From contig JAJDZT010000033.1 of NCBI GenBank assembly GCA_022824525.1, positions 32,401 to 96,400 on the forward strand: a stretch of DNA of 64,000 nucleotides. The letters run 5' to 3'. The stretch is from Silicimonas sp. GTDB lineage: Bacteria > Pseudomonadota > Alphaproteobacteria > Rhodobacterales > Rhodobacteraceae. Both the position numbers and the translations under genes were made by a program. This document shows positions 41,701-50,126 of the stretch, piece by piece; the first letter of the stretch is position 1; every line of letters begins with the position of its first letter. Below the pieces are notes generated by a model. It searched no databases, was not told the origin of the DNA, and worked only from the letters and a program-made list of their open reading frames with translations.

Positions 41701-42794
41701 TGGCAGAGATTGTGATCAAAAATGTCCGCAAGGAGTTTGGCGATTTCGTCGCGGTGAAAGAAAGCTCCTTCACGATTGAAGACGGCGAATTCTTCATGCT
41801 GCTTGGGCCATCGGGTTGTGGCAAGACGACAACGCTACGGATGATCGCCGGGTTGGAGCTGCCGACCAGCGGTGAGATTTACCTTGATGGGGAAGAAATC
41901 GCCCAACGCGCGCCATCAGAACGCGACATCGCTTTCGTATTCCAGATGTTCGCGCTCTACCCGCATATGAACGTCTACAACAATTTGGCTTACCCGCTGA
42001 AAAGTCAGGGTATGCCACGGGCCAAAATACGCGACAAAGTGGATGAGGTTGCTGGCATCCTCGGCATACGCGACATCCTAAGGAAACCGGTTGGAGGATT
42101 GGCCGGTGGCGATCGCCAACGTGTTGCTCTTGGCCGAGCGATCGTGCGCGAACCAAAGGCTTTCATGATGGATGAACCACTTGGGGCGCTGGATGCCGAG
42201 TTCCGCGAGCACATGGCGGAAGAGTTGCGTGCCCTGCACGATCGGATGGGTGCGACAACTGTTTACGTGACCCACGATCAGCTTGAGGCCATGCAAATGG
42301 GTGACAAGATCGTCGTCATGAACAACGCGGTGGTTGAGCAATTCGGAACCCCGCAGGAAATCTATGACAAGCCAGCGACGATGTTTGTTGCGGATTTCAT
42401 TGGATCACCTTCGATGAACTTTCTCGACTTCGCCGGAAGCCTCGCCAATGGCGATACGGCGGTAGAACTCGATGGCCATCCTATGGGTGTTCCAGAACTC
42501 CGTGAAGGCGCAACAGGTGACCTCGTCTTTGGGGTAAGGCCCGAGCACATCCACTTGGCAACAGACGGAACCTATCGCGGCAAAGTACTTGCGACCGAGT
42601 ACCTTGGCACGACGCAGATCGTTACTCTCGAGACAGCCAATGGCGAGGTAAAGGCACGGATCGCATCCGATCAACCAGCCACGGCTGGCGAAACCGTCGG
42701 GCTGTCATTCGATCCCGGAACCATCACGCTCTTTGAAAAGAAGTCTGGCCGGGCACTTCGCTCGCAGCTCAACGAAGAGGTGCTCCATGGCTGA
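41700..42794 (+). CDS. ABC transporter ATPase with degenerate signature motif
   Basis: A 364-residue UgpC/MalK-type ATPase. Walker A is GPSGCGKTT (residues 36-44), the Q-loop FVFQMFALYPHM, Walker B AFMMDEP, D-loop GALDAE, switch His in YVTHDQLEAMQMGD; a TOBE-type domain follows residue 240. The ABC signature, normally LSGGQ, reads LAGGD (134-138). If it pairs with the ATPase of the next gene, one ATP site would have an altered signature. Start ATG 41700 overlaps the previous stop. Confidence 0.92.
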   Translation: MAEIVIKNVRKEFGDFVAVKESSFTIEDGEFFMLLGPSGCGKTTTLRMIAGLELPTSGEIYLDGEEIAQRAPSERDIAFVFQMFALYPHMNVYNNLAYPLKSQGMPRAKIRDKVDEVAGILGIRDILRKPVGGLAGGDRQRVALGRAIVREPKAFMMDEPLGALDAEFREHMAEELRALHDRMGATTVYVTHDQLEAMQMGDKIVVMNNAVVEQFGTPQEIYDKPATMFVADFIGSPSMNFLDFAGSLANGDTAVELDGHPMGVPELREGATGDLVFGVRPEHIHLATDGTYRGKVLATEYLGTTQIVTLETANGEVKARIASDQPATAGETVGLSFDPGTITLFEKKSGRALRSQLNEEVLHG

Positions 42795-43785
42795 GGTACA
42801 ACTTTCGAACGTCTCCAAGGCCTTTGGCAAGACATCCGCCATTGTCGACATGGACCTTTCCGTTCCCGATGGTGCCTTCGTTGTCCTGCTTGGACCGACA
42901 GGTGCTGGAAAAACAACAACGCTTCGTTTGATTGCAGGCCTCGAAAAACCAGATACCGGCGAGATCAAGATAGGCGGGGACGTCGTGAACGGCCTGACAC
43001 CTGCACAGCGCGATGTCGCAATGGTCTTCCAGCAATACTCGCTCTACCCGCACTTAACGGTGCGCGACAATCTCGCCTTCCCGCTGCGTTCGCCAATCCT
43101 GAGGACGCCAGAGGATGTTATTACCCAAAAGGTGCAGGAGGTAGCAGAAGTGCTGCACATCCCGCACAAGCTCGACAACAAGGCGACCGAGCTTTCTGGG
43201 GGTGAGATGCAAAGGGTCTCAATCGGACGTGCGCTGGTGAGGGACCCGCAAGTCTATTTGATGGATGAACCGCTTTCGTCACTGGATGCCAAATTGCGTG
43301 CGGATTTGCGCGTTGAGCTTAAACGTATACACGCGGAACTTGCCGCGACATTGCTGTATGTCACCCACGACCAGATCGAAGCCATGACCATGGCCAGTCA
43401 CGTCGGCGTACTCGACGAAGGTCGCCTCGTACAGTTCGGCAGCCCGCGAGAAATCTACGAAAATCCCAAGACCGCCTACGTTGCTGCTCGTCTTGGCCAA
43501 CCCCGGATCAACCTTCTGCCGGTAGGGCTTCTCGATGACGCAGCACCGACGGGTGCGATCCATGTCGGCCTGCGACCGGAGAATATCAGGCAAGGCGACG
43601 GAAAAGACGCGACGGTTACGCGCGTGGAACATTTGGGCGACCAGACGCGCCTCCATCTGAAACTCGGGGAGTTCGACGTCATAACGCTGACCGATCCACA
43701 CAGCTCATTAAACCCCGGAGAGACCATTCGGATAGCGGCGCACAATCCGATCTTTTTCGATGCAGAAGGCAACCGGGTCACCTAA
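42787..43785 (+). CDS. Second ABC transporter ATPase
   Basis: A 332-residue MalK-type ATPase with intact motifs: Walker A GPTGAGKTT, Q-loop FQQYSLYPHLTV, signature LSGGEMQR, Walker B VYLMDEPLSSLDAK and switch YVTHDQIEAMTM. A C-terminal OB-like domain (from about residue 240) contains GLRPENI. It overlaps the first ATPase gene by eight bases. Two ATPase genes per transporter, rather than one used as a homodimer, is the less common arrangement in sugar importers. Confidence 0.93.
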   Translation: MAEVQLSNVSKAFGKTSAIVDMDLSVPDGAFVVLLGPTGAGKTTTLRLIAGLEKPDTGEIKIGGDVVNGLTPAQRDVAMVFQQYSLYPHLTVRDNLAFPLRSPILRTPEDVITQKVQEVAEVLHIPHKLDNKATELSGGEMQRVSIGRALVRDPQVYLMDEPLSSLDAKLRADLRVELKRIHAELAATLLYVTHDQIEAMTMASHVGVLDEGRLVQFGSPREIYENPKTAYVAARLGQPRINLLPVGLLDDAAPTGAIHVGLRPENIRQGDGKDATVTRVEHLGDQTRLHLKLGEFDVITLTDPHSSLNPGETIRIAAHNPIFFDAEGNRVT

Positions 43786-43796
43786 GGGAGGAAAAA

Positions 43797-45419
43797 ATGG
43801 CTCAATTCGTCAATGCCAAGGACGACCTTGTCAAAGAGGCCATCGATGGACTTCTTGCGTGTTCCGGCGGCGCGCTTACGCGGCTGGATGGATATCCCCA
43901 CATCAAGGTGGTTTACCGTTCGGATTGGGATCGCTCGAAAGTTGCCTTGATCTCGGGAGGAGGCTCTGGCCACGAACCCGCTCATGCTGGATTTGTTGGT
44001 CCGGGCATGTTGACCGCTGCTGTATGTGGCGAAGTCTTTGCCTCTCCCTCAGTTGAGGCCGTACTGGCAGGCATTCTTGCCGTGACCGGTGATGCAGGCT
44101 GTCTTCTTATCGTCAAGAACTATACTGGCGATCGGCTCAATTTTGGTCTTGCTGCCGAACGTGCACGTGCACTTGGCCGAAAGGTCGAAATGGTTGTTGT
44201 CGATGACGATGTCGCCCTTCCAGATTTGCCGCAACCGCGCGGCGTTGCGGGCACGCTATTCGTCCACAAGATCGCAGGGGCACTCGCGGAGAACGGTGCG
44301 TCGCTGGATGAGGTAACCGAAACCGCGAAACGGATCATCAAGAACGTCGCCTCTATTGGCAAAAGTCTGGATACCTGCACCGTTCCCGGGTCACCAAAAG
44401 AAGACCGCATTCCCATAGGGAAAGCGGAACTTGGACTTGGAATTCACGGTGAACCAGGCGTGGAGCAAGTGGACTTTGCCGGTGCCTCCGAGGCGATGGA
44501 AATCGTGCTCGACAAGTTGCGGCCACACATGAACGAGGGCCCTTGTGTTGCGCTTGTGAACAACCTTGGCTCTACAACCCCACTTGAAATGTCTGTCTTG
44601 TGCCATGCACTGGCCGGTGTAGGCGTCGCTTCGCACGTGATCGGTCCTGCACCCATGATGACCTCCTTGGACATGCATGGCTTCTCGGTGTCGGTACTTC
44701 CCGCGACGGAAGACGACTTGACTGCGCTGGCTGCGCCTGTCCCGATGCCCGCTTGGCCTGGACTTGCCAAGGTCACCACGATCCCAGTCGCGCCGCTGCC
44801 AGACGGGTTGACGCCAATCGAGCCGATCCCGTCGCCAAGTCCCAAAACACGTGCGGTGATTGAAGAAGTCGCCGATCTACTGATTGCAGCCGAAGCTCAG
44901 TTGAACGAACTCGATGCCAAGTCAGGTGATGGCGACACCGGCAGCACTCTGGCGACTGCCGCCAGATCGCTCAAGAGCAGCTTGGACAAACTGCCTCTCG
45001 CGGATCTGACGCAACTCTTCCCGGCACTCGGCAATGAGTTGAGCCAGACTATGGGAGGATCATCCGGCGTCATTCTCGCCATCTACTTCAATGCAGCCGG
45101 AGATGCCTGCGCCGGCGGTGCACCTGTCGAGAAAGCCTTGAAAGAAGGTTTGAAACGGGTCTCCGAAGTTGGTGGCGCCAATGTCGGCGATCGAACCATG
45201 ATCGATGCTCTCTCGCCTGCACTGGACGCCATTGGCGGCGGTCTCGCGGCAGCAGCAGCAGCAGCGCGAACAGGTGCCAACAGCACCGCATCGATCCACA
45301 AGGCAAAAGCGGGGCGCGCCGCCTACGTGCCTTCCGAGAATCTCAAAGGACATAATGATCCCGGCGCGGAAGCCGTGGCGCTTCTATTTGAAGGTCTCGC
45401 GAAAGCAATGGAGGACTAA
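43797..45419 (+). CDS. Dihydroxyacetone kinase family protein (DhaK-DhaL fusion)
   Basis: A 540-residue ATP-dependent kinase. The DhaK half (about 1-330) has SGGGSGHEP, and GIHGEPG with the His that binds the keto substrate covalently. The DhaL half (about 350-540) has SGDGDTGSTL, which binds magnesium-ATP, and TMGGSSG. Family members phosphorylate dihydroxyacetone, and some act on erythrulose-like ketoses. Within this operon, its substrate is probably a ketose formed by the downstream isomerases and dehydrogenase, rather than free dihydroxyacetone from glycerol, but this is inference. AGGGAGG precedes the ATG. Confidence 0.9.
   Translation: MAQFVNAKDDLVKEAIDGLLACSGGALTRLDGYPHIKVVYRSDWDRSKVALISGGGSGHEPAHAGFVGPGMLTAAVCGEVFASPSVEAVLAGILAVTGDAGCLLIVKNYTGDRLNFGLAAERARALGRKVEMVVVDDDVALPDLPQPRGVAGTLFVHKIAGALAENGASLDEVTETAKRIIKNVASIGKSLDTCTVPGSPKEDRIPIGKAELGLGIHGEPGVEQVDFAGASEAMEIVLDKLRPHMNEGPCVALVNNLGSTTPLEMSVLCHALAGVGVASHVIGPAPMMTSLDMHGFSVSVLPATEDDLTALAAPVPMPAWPGLAKVTTIPVAPLPDGLTPIEPIPSPSPKTRAVIEEVADLLIAAEAQLNELDAKSGDGDTGSTLATAARSLKSSLDKLPLADLTQLFPALGNELSQTMGGSSGVILAIYFNAAGDACAGGAPVEKALKEGLKRVSEVGGANVGDRTMIDALSPALDAIGGGLAAAAAAARTGANSTASIHKAKAGRAAYVPSENLKGHNDPGAEAVALLFEGLAKAMED
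45410..45414 (+). promoter_or_regulatory. Ribosome binding site that points to a CTG start
   Basis: GGAGG lies at the very end of the kinase gene, seven bases before CTG 45422. No comparable site precedes GTG 45461, the first conventional start in the frame. Confidence 0.6.
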
Positions 45420-45421
45420 GA

Positions 45422-46489
45422 CTGCCCGACAGTGACGTCAGAACGGTTCAGAAACCGACGGTGAATGACATCGCGCGTGTCGCGGGCGTTTCGCTCGCGA
45501 CCGTGGATCGTGTTCTGAACGCACGCCCCGGCGTGCGCAGCGTTACGATCGAGAAAGTCAACAAGGCCATCGCCGAGCTGGGATACATTCGCGATACAGC
45601 AGCTGCCAATCTGGCAAGAAAGCGGCTTTATCGATTGTTGTTTATCATTCCCGAAACGACCAATGAGTTCATGATGGCCCTCGAAGCCGAAATCGCGGCT
45701 CAGGGCGCAAAACTATTGCATCAAAGGACGACGCTACAAACGCTGGCAGTCCCGCCGTTTGATCCTCGGGCCATGGTCGATGCGCTGGACGCACTCGACC
45801 CAAGCAAAACCGACGGTGTCGCCGTAATCGGCGTGGAAACCCCTGCCGTGCGCGACGCGGTGAAGCGTGCCCGTGCCAAGGGTATGGCGGTCGTGTCCCT
45901 CGTGTCGGATTTGCCGAGCTCAGAACGCGACCACTTCGTGGGTATCGACAATATCGCGGCTGGCCGTACTGCCGCTCAGCTTATGGGCCGCTTCGTCCGG
46001 GGTGAGGGTCGAATTTTGGTTATCACCGGTTCGCGCCTGGCTCGAGATCACCTCGAACGCAGAAAGGGCTTTGACGTCCTGATGTCTGAGGAGTTTCCAA
46101 ATCTGAATGTTGTGGCTTCCATCGAAGGGCGCGACGACCCGGAACTCATCCGGCAGTTGTTGCCTGAAGTCTTTGCAGCCTACCCGGATCTCTGCGGGAT
46201 TTATTCTTCGGCCGCAGGCAATCCAGGTCTGATCCGATTTCTAGAAGAAACCGGCCCGCATCCCGAACTGACGGTTGTCGCGCATGAACTGACGCCAGCC
46301 TCTCGTGCCGCTCTCCAGTCGGGCACGTTTGACGCGATTATCAACCAGGACACCGGACACATCATTCGTTCTGCCACGCGACTTTTAAAGGCAACAGTCG
46401 ACAAGGCACCATTTGATCGGACGCAAGAACGCATCCGGATCGATATCTATCTTAAGGAAAATTTGCCCCATCAGGGAGGAGAGGCATGA
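45422..46489 (+). CDS. LacI-family transcriptional regulator
   Basis: 355 residues from CTG 45422. The N-terminal helix-turn-helix is VNDIARVAGVSLATVDRVLNARPGV, followed by the hinge (AANLARKRLY) and a periplasmic-binding-protein-like sensor domain. The only conventional start, GTG 45461, would put the first residue at the very edge of helix 1 and lacks a ribosome site; CTG with GGAGG gives a normal 13-residue leader. It probably binds the twin palindromes at 38110-38155 and responds to a sugar or sugar phosphate. The stop overlaps the next start as ATGA. Confidence 0.9.
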   Translation: MPDSDVRTVQKPTVNDIARVAGVSLATVDRVLNARPGVRSVTIEKVNKAIAELGYIRDTAAANLARKRLYRLLFIIPETTNEFMMALEAEIAAQGAKLLHQRTTLQTLAVPPFDPRAMVDALDALDPSKTDGVAVIGVETPAVRDAVKRARAKGMAVVSLVSDLPSSERDHFVGIDNIAAGRTAAQLMGRFVRGEGRILVITGSRLARDHLERRKGFDVLMSEEFPNLNVVASIEGRDDPELIRQLLPEVFAAYPDLCGIYSSAAGNPGLIRFLEETGPHPELTVVAHELTPASRAALQSGTFDAIINQDTGHIIRSATRLLKATVDKAPFDRTQERIRIDIYLKENLPHQGGEA

Positions 46490-47541
46490 AAACGATCAAG
46501 GGACCCGCGTTGTTCTTGGCGCAATTCGCAGGCGATGACGCACCGTTCAACTCGTGGGACGCCATTACCAAATGGGCCGCGGACTGTGGCTACAAGGGCG
46601 TGCAAGTGCCAAGCTGGGATGGCCGCTTGTTCGACCTTTCAACAGCCGCTGAAAGTAAGGACTATTGCGATGAGTTCAAAGGTCAGGCTGCTGCAAACGG
46701 CGTCGAAGTGACTGAACTATCGACCCACTTGCAGGGTCAATTGGTTGCGGTACACCCCGCCTACGATGACGCCTTCGATGGCTTCGCAGCCGAAGAAGTG
46801 CGAGGAAATCCCAAAGCGCGTCAGGAATGGGCGGTCGACCAGGTAAAGAAGGCGCTCTCCGCCTCGAAGAACCTTGGCATCACAGAACACGCGACTTTCT
46901 CTGGTGCTCTGGCGTGGCCCTACGTTTATCCGTGGCCCCAGCGACCAGCCGGACTCATCGAGACAGCGTTTGACGAATTGGCCAAGCGTTGGACTCCGAT
47001 CCTCGATCACGCCGAGGAGTGCGGCGTCGATGTTTGCTACGAGATCCACCCAGGCGAGGACCTGCATGACGGCATCACTTATGAGATGTTCCTCGAAAGA
47101 ACCGGCAATCATGCTCGGGCCTGCATGCTCTACGACCCTAGCCACTATGTGCTCCAGTGCCTCGACTATCTGGGTAACATTGACATCTACAAGGATCGCA
47201 TCCGCATGTTTCATGTCAAAGATGCGGAATTCAACCCGACCGGACGGCAGGGCGTTTATTCCGGTTATCAAGGTTGGGTCGACCGCGCTGGTCGCTTCCG
47301 GTCACTGGGCGACGGCCAAGTGGATTTCGGCGCTGTGTTCTCGAAAATGGCTGCAAATGACTTCGACGGGTGGGCAGTGGTCGAATGGGAATGCTGCCTG
47401 AAGCATCCCGAAGACGGTGCGCGTGAAGGGGCCGCGTTTGTTGCCGATCACATCATCCGAGTTACGGAAAAGGCGTTCGACGATTTCGCCGATGGTGGAA
47501 CGGACGAGGCCGCCAACCGAAGAATGCTGGGCATCGGATAA
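46486..47541 (+). CDS. Sugar phosphate isomerase/epimerase family TIM-barrel protein
   Basis: 351 residues of the AP-endonuclease 2-like TIM-barrel superfamily, which includes xylose isomerase-like, inosose dehydratase and keto-sugar epimerases. Probable metal ligands are the Glu of CYEIHPGED, Asp of LYDPSHY, His of FHVKDAEF and Glu of VVEWECC. The protein is longer than IolE or IolI. Paired with the Gfo/Idh gene that follows, it may epimerise, isomerise or dehydrate a keto-sugar made by that enzyme. The exact reaction cannot be assigned. Confidence 0.85.
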   Translation: MKTIKGPALFLAQFAGDDAPFNSWDAITKWAADCGYKGVQVPSWDGRLFDLSTAAESKDYCDEFKGQAAANGVEVTELSTHLQGQLVAVHPAYDDAFDGFAAEEVRGNPKARQEWAVDQVKKALSASKNLGITEHATFSGALAWPYVYPWPQRPAGLIETAFDELAKRWTPILDHAEECGVDVCYEIHPGEDLHDGITYEMFLERTGNHARACMLYDPSHYVLQCLDYLGNIDIYKDRIRMFHVKDAEFNPTGRQGVYSGYQGWVDRAGRFRSLGDGQVDFGAVFSKMAANDFDGWAVVEWECCLKHPEDGAREGAAFVADHIIRVTEKAFDDFADGGTDEAANRRMLGIG

Positions 47542-47596
47542 AAATGTTCGAAGACCGCCGAACCTTCTTTTGTAAGGTTTGCGAAGGAGAAAGACT

Positions 47597-48727
47597 ATGG
47601 AACGCATAAAACTGGGTATGGTCGGCGGCGGGAACGACGCCTTCATTGGTGCCGTACATCGCATCGCTGCACGCATTGATGACAAGTTTGAACTTGTCGC
47701 TGGCGCATTGTCTTCGACGCCAGAGAAATCGGTGGCAAGCGGCGAAGCCCTTGGACTGAAGCGGGTCTACGAAGATTTCAAGAAAATGGCATCTCGTGAA
47801 GCCCGGCGTAAGGACGGGATTGAAGCGGTAGCAATCGTTACGCCCAACCACGTGCATTACAAGGCGGCGCGGGAGTTTCTGAAGCGCGGCATACATGTGA
47901 TTTGCGACAAGCCGCTGACCTCGACCCTGCCCGATGCGAAGAAGTTGGTGCAGGCGGTCGAGGACAGCGATGTGCTGTTCATCCTGACGCACAACTACAC
48001 GGGCTATCCCATGGTGCGGCAGGCGAAGCAGATGGTGGCGGACGGCGCGATTGGGCGCGTTCGTGTCGTGCAGGTCGAGTATCCGCAAGATTGGCTGACT
48101 GTTGATCAGGACATCAAGCAGGCGCGGTGGCGGACCGATCCGGCGCAATCGGGCGCTGGCGGGTCTGTCGGGGATATTGGAACCCATGCTTATAACCTCG
48201 CCTGCTTCATCACAGGGCTGGAGGCCGAGACGTTGTCGGCGGATTTGCAGTCGTTCGTGTCGGGGCGGCAGTTGGATGACAACGCGCATGTGATGCTACG
48301 TTTCGAAGGGGGTGCAAGGGGGATGCTCTGGTCATCTCAGGTGGCACCGGGCAATGAAAACGCGCTGCGGATCCGGGTCTACGGAGAGACCGGCGGGCTG
48401 GAATGGGCGCAGGAGGATCCGAACTATCTTTGGCACACGCCGTTCGGGCAGCCGAAACGGTTGATCACGCGGAATGGCTCCGGTGCCAGCGTTGCGGCGG
48501 GCCGAGTCTCCCGCATTCCGCCGGGGCACCCGGAAGGGTATCTGGAAGGCTTCGCCAATATCTATAGCGAAGCGGCGGAGGCGATCATTGCCGCGCGCGA
48601 CGGGCAACCCGCGCCCGAGGGCGTGCTTTACCCGACCGTTTACGACGGACTGAAAGGCGTACAATTCGTTACGGCTTGTGTGAAATCGTCGGCGCGAAAC
48701 GCCGCCTGGATCGATCTGGACCTTTAA
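47597..48727 (+). CDS. Gfo/Idh/MocA family oxidoreductase
   Basis: A 376-residue NAD(P)-dependent sugar dehydrogenase. The Rossmann motif is [11 protein letters not shown], the catalytic lysine lies in CDKPLT (a variant of the usual EKP), and GDIGTHAYN carries the active-site Asp and His. Such enzymes oxidise a ring hydroxyl of sugars, inositols or glycosides. From about position 47880 to the end the base use changes: codons ending in G become frequent, unlike the first 280 bases and the flanking genes. AAGGAGA precedes ATG 47597. Confidence 0.88.
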   Translation: MERIKLGMVGGGNDAFIGAVHRIAARIDDKFELVAGALSSTPEKSVASGEALGLKRVYEDFKKMASREARRKDGIEAVAIVTPNHVHYKAAREFLKRGIHVICDKPLTSTLPDAKKLVQAVEDSDVLFILTHNYTGYPMVRQAKQMVADGAIGRVRVVQVEYPQDWLTVDQDIKQARWRTDPAQSGAGGSVGDIGTHAYNLACFITGLEAETLSADLQSFVSGRQLDDNAHVMLRFEGGARGMLWSSQVAPGNENALRIRVYGETGGLEWAQEDPNYLWHTPFGQPKRLITRNGSGASVAAGRVSRIPPGHPEGYLEGFANIYSEAAEAIIAARDGQPAPEGVLYPTVYDGLKGVQFVTACVKSSARNAAWIDLDL

Positions 48728-48729
48728 AC

Positions 48730-50022
48730 ATGACTGACTTCTTCAAAGATATCCCCCAAATCTCATACAAGGGGCCGGACAGCACTAGCGACTTCGCATA
48801 TCGCCACTACAATCCGGACGAAATTCTGGATGGCAAGCGCATGGAAGATCACCTGCGTTTTGCCGTTGCATGGTGGCACAGCTTTGCCTGGCCGGGTGGC
48901 GATCCCTTTGGCGGACAAACTCTCGAGCGGCCTTGGTTCGGTGACACGATGGAACTTGCCAAGCTGAAGGCCGACGTCGCCTTCGAGCTCTTTGCGATCC
49001 TTGGTCAGCCGTATTTCTGCTTTCACGATCTCGACATTCGCCCGGAAGGCAAAGACTTCGCCGAAAGCACAAAAAACTTCGAAGAGATTGTCGATTACAT
49101 CGGCCAAAAAATGGACAGCGCTAAGACGAAACTGCTTTGGGGCACGGCCAACCTTTTCACCCACAGGCGCTTCATGTCGGGTGCCGCGACAAACCCGGAC
49201 CCAGAAGTCTTCGCCTATTCTGCAGCAACTGTGAAAACCTGCATAGACGCCACGCACAAACTTGGCGGAGAGAATTATGTGCTTTGGGGTGGTCGTGAGG
49301 GGTACGAGACACTTCTTAACACCGACCTAAAGCGCGAGCGCGATCAGGCTGGGCGCTTCCTGCAAATGGTTGTGGAGTACAAGCACAAGATCGGCTTCGA
49401 CGGCACCATTCTTGTCGAACCGAAACCGCAGGAACCTTCCAAGCATCAATACGACTTCGATGTGGCCACGGTTTATGGCTTCCTCAAGGACTACGGCCTT
49501 GAGGACGAAGTGAAAATGAACATCGAACAGGGGCACGCAATCCTTGCAGGCCATTCGTTCGAACATGAGCTTGCACTCGCGGCGAGCCTTGGGATCCTCG
49601 GCTCGATCGACATGAATCGGAATGACTATCAATCCGGTTGGGACACGGACCAATTCCCGAACTCGGTACCGGAAGTCGCTCTCGCCTACTATGAGATCCT
49701 AAAGGACGGCGGTTTCACAACCGGCGGCACAAACTTCGACGCCAAGATCAGACGTCAATCTCTCGATCCGGAGGATCTCGTTCTCGCCCATGTGGGAGCG
49801 ATGGACGTCTGCGCTCGGGGCTTGAAAGCTGCACACGCAATGCTGGAGGATGGTGGCCTCGAAAACGCACGCGCTGCTCGCTACTCTGGTTGGGACAGCG
49901 TGTCACTTTTGGAAGGTAGCCTCGACGATTGCTACGATCACGTCATGTCCAAGGGCATCAATCCAGAACCGCGCTCCGGAGCTCAAGAACGGCTTGAAAA
50001 CTACGTCAACCGGTTCGTCTGA
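48730..50022 (+). CDS. xylA: Xylose isomerase
   Basis: Interconverts D-xylose and D-xylulose, and often other aldose-ketose pairs. The 430-residue length fits class II enzymes. Active-site parts are all present: catalytic His50 in [40 protein letters not shown] (metal Glu and Lys), the GHSFEHELA His and [17 protein letters not shown] with metal Asp residues. No xylulokinase follows; the only sugar kinase in the operon is the DhaKL type, so the physiological substrate may not be xylose. It begins two bases after the Gfo/Idh stop and is the last gene of the operon. Confidence 0.93.
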   Translation: MTDFFKDIPQISYKGPDSTSDFAYRHYNPDEILDGKRMEDHLRFAVAWWHSFAWPGGDPFGGQTLERPWFGDTMELAKLKADVAFELFAILGQPYFCFHDLDIRPEGKDFAESTKNFEEIVDYIGQKMDSAKTKLLWGTANLFTHRRFMSGAATNPDPEVFAYSAATVKTCIDATHKLGGENYVLWGGREGYETLLNTDLKRERDQAGRFLQMVVEYKHKIGFDGTILVEPKPQEPSKHQYDFDVATVYGFLKDYGLEDEVKMNIEQGHAILAGHSFEHELALAASLGILGSIDMNRNDYQSGWDTDQFPNSVPEVALAYYEILKDGGFTTGGTNFDAKIRRQSLDPEDLVLAHVGAMDVCARGLKAAHAMLEDGGLENARAARYSGWDSVSLLEGSLDDCYDHVMSKGINPEPRSGAQERLENYVNRFV

Positions 50023-50071
50023 AACGAAGTTTTTGCGCGCAATGTAACCCAACATTAACCAGTTTCCCTTC

Positions 50072-50097
50072 TTCAACCTGTGGACACGTAGGTTGAA
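50072..50097. promoter_or_regulatory. Inverted repeat before the secretion operon
   Basis: TTCAACCT (50072-50079) and AGGTTGAA (50090-50097) are perfect eight-base arms around a ten-base centre, 29 bases before the proposed ATT start. It could be an operator or a hairpin closing the xylA operon; it lacks a T-tract. Confidence 0.4.
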
Positions 50098-50126
50098 TCG
50101 TAACGGTACGGGGAAACGGACCAATC

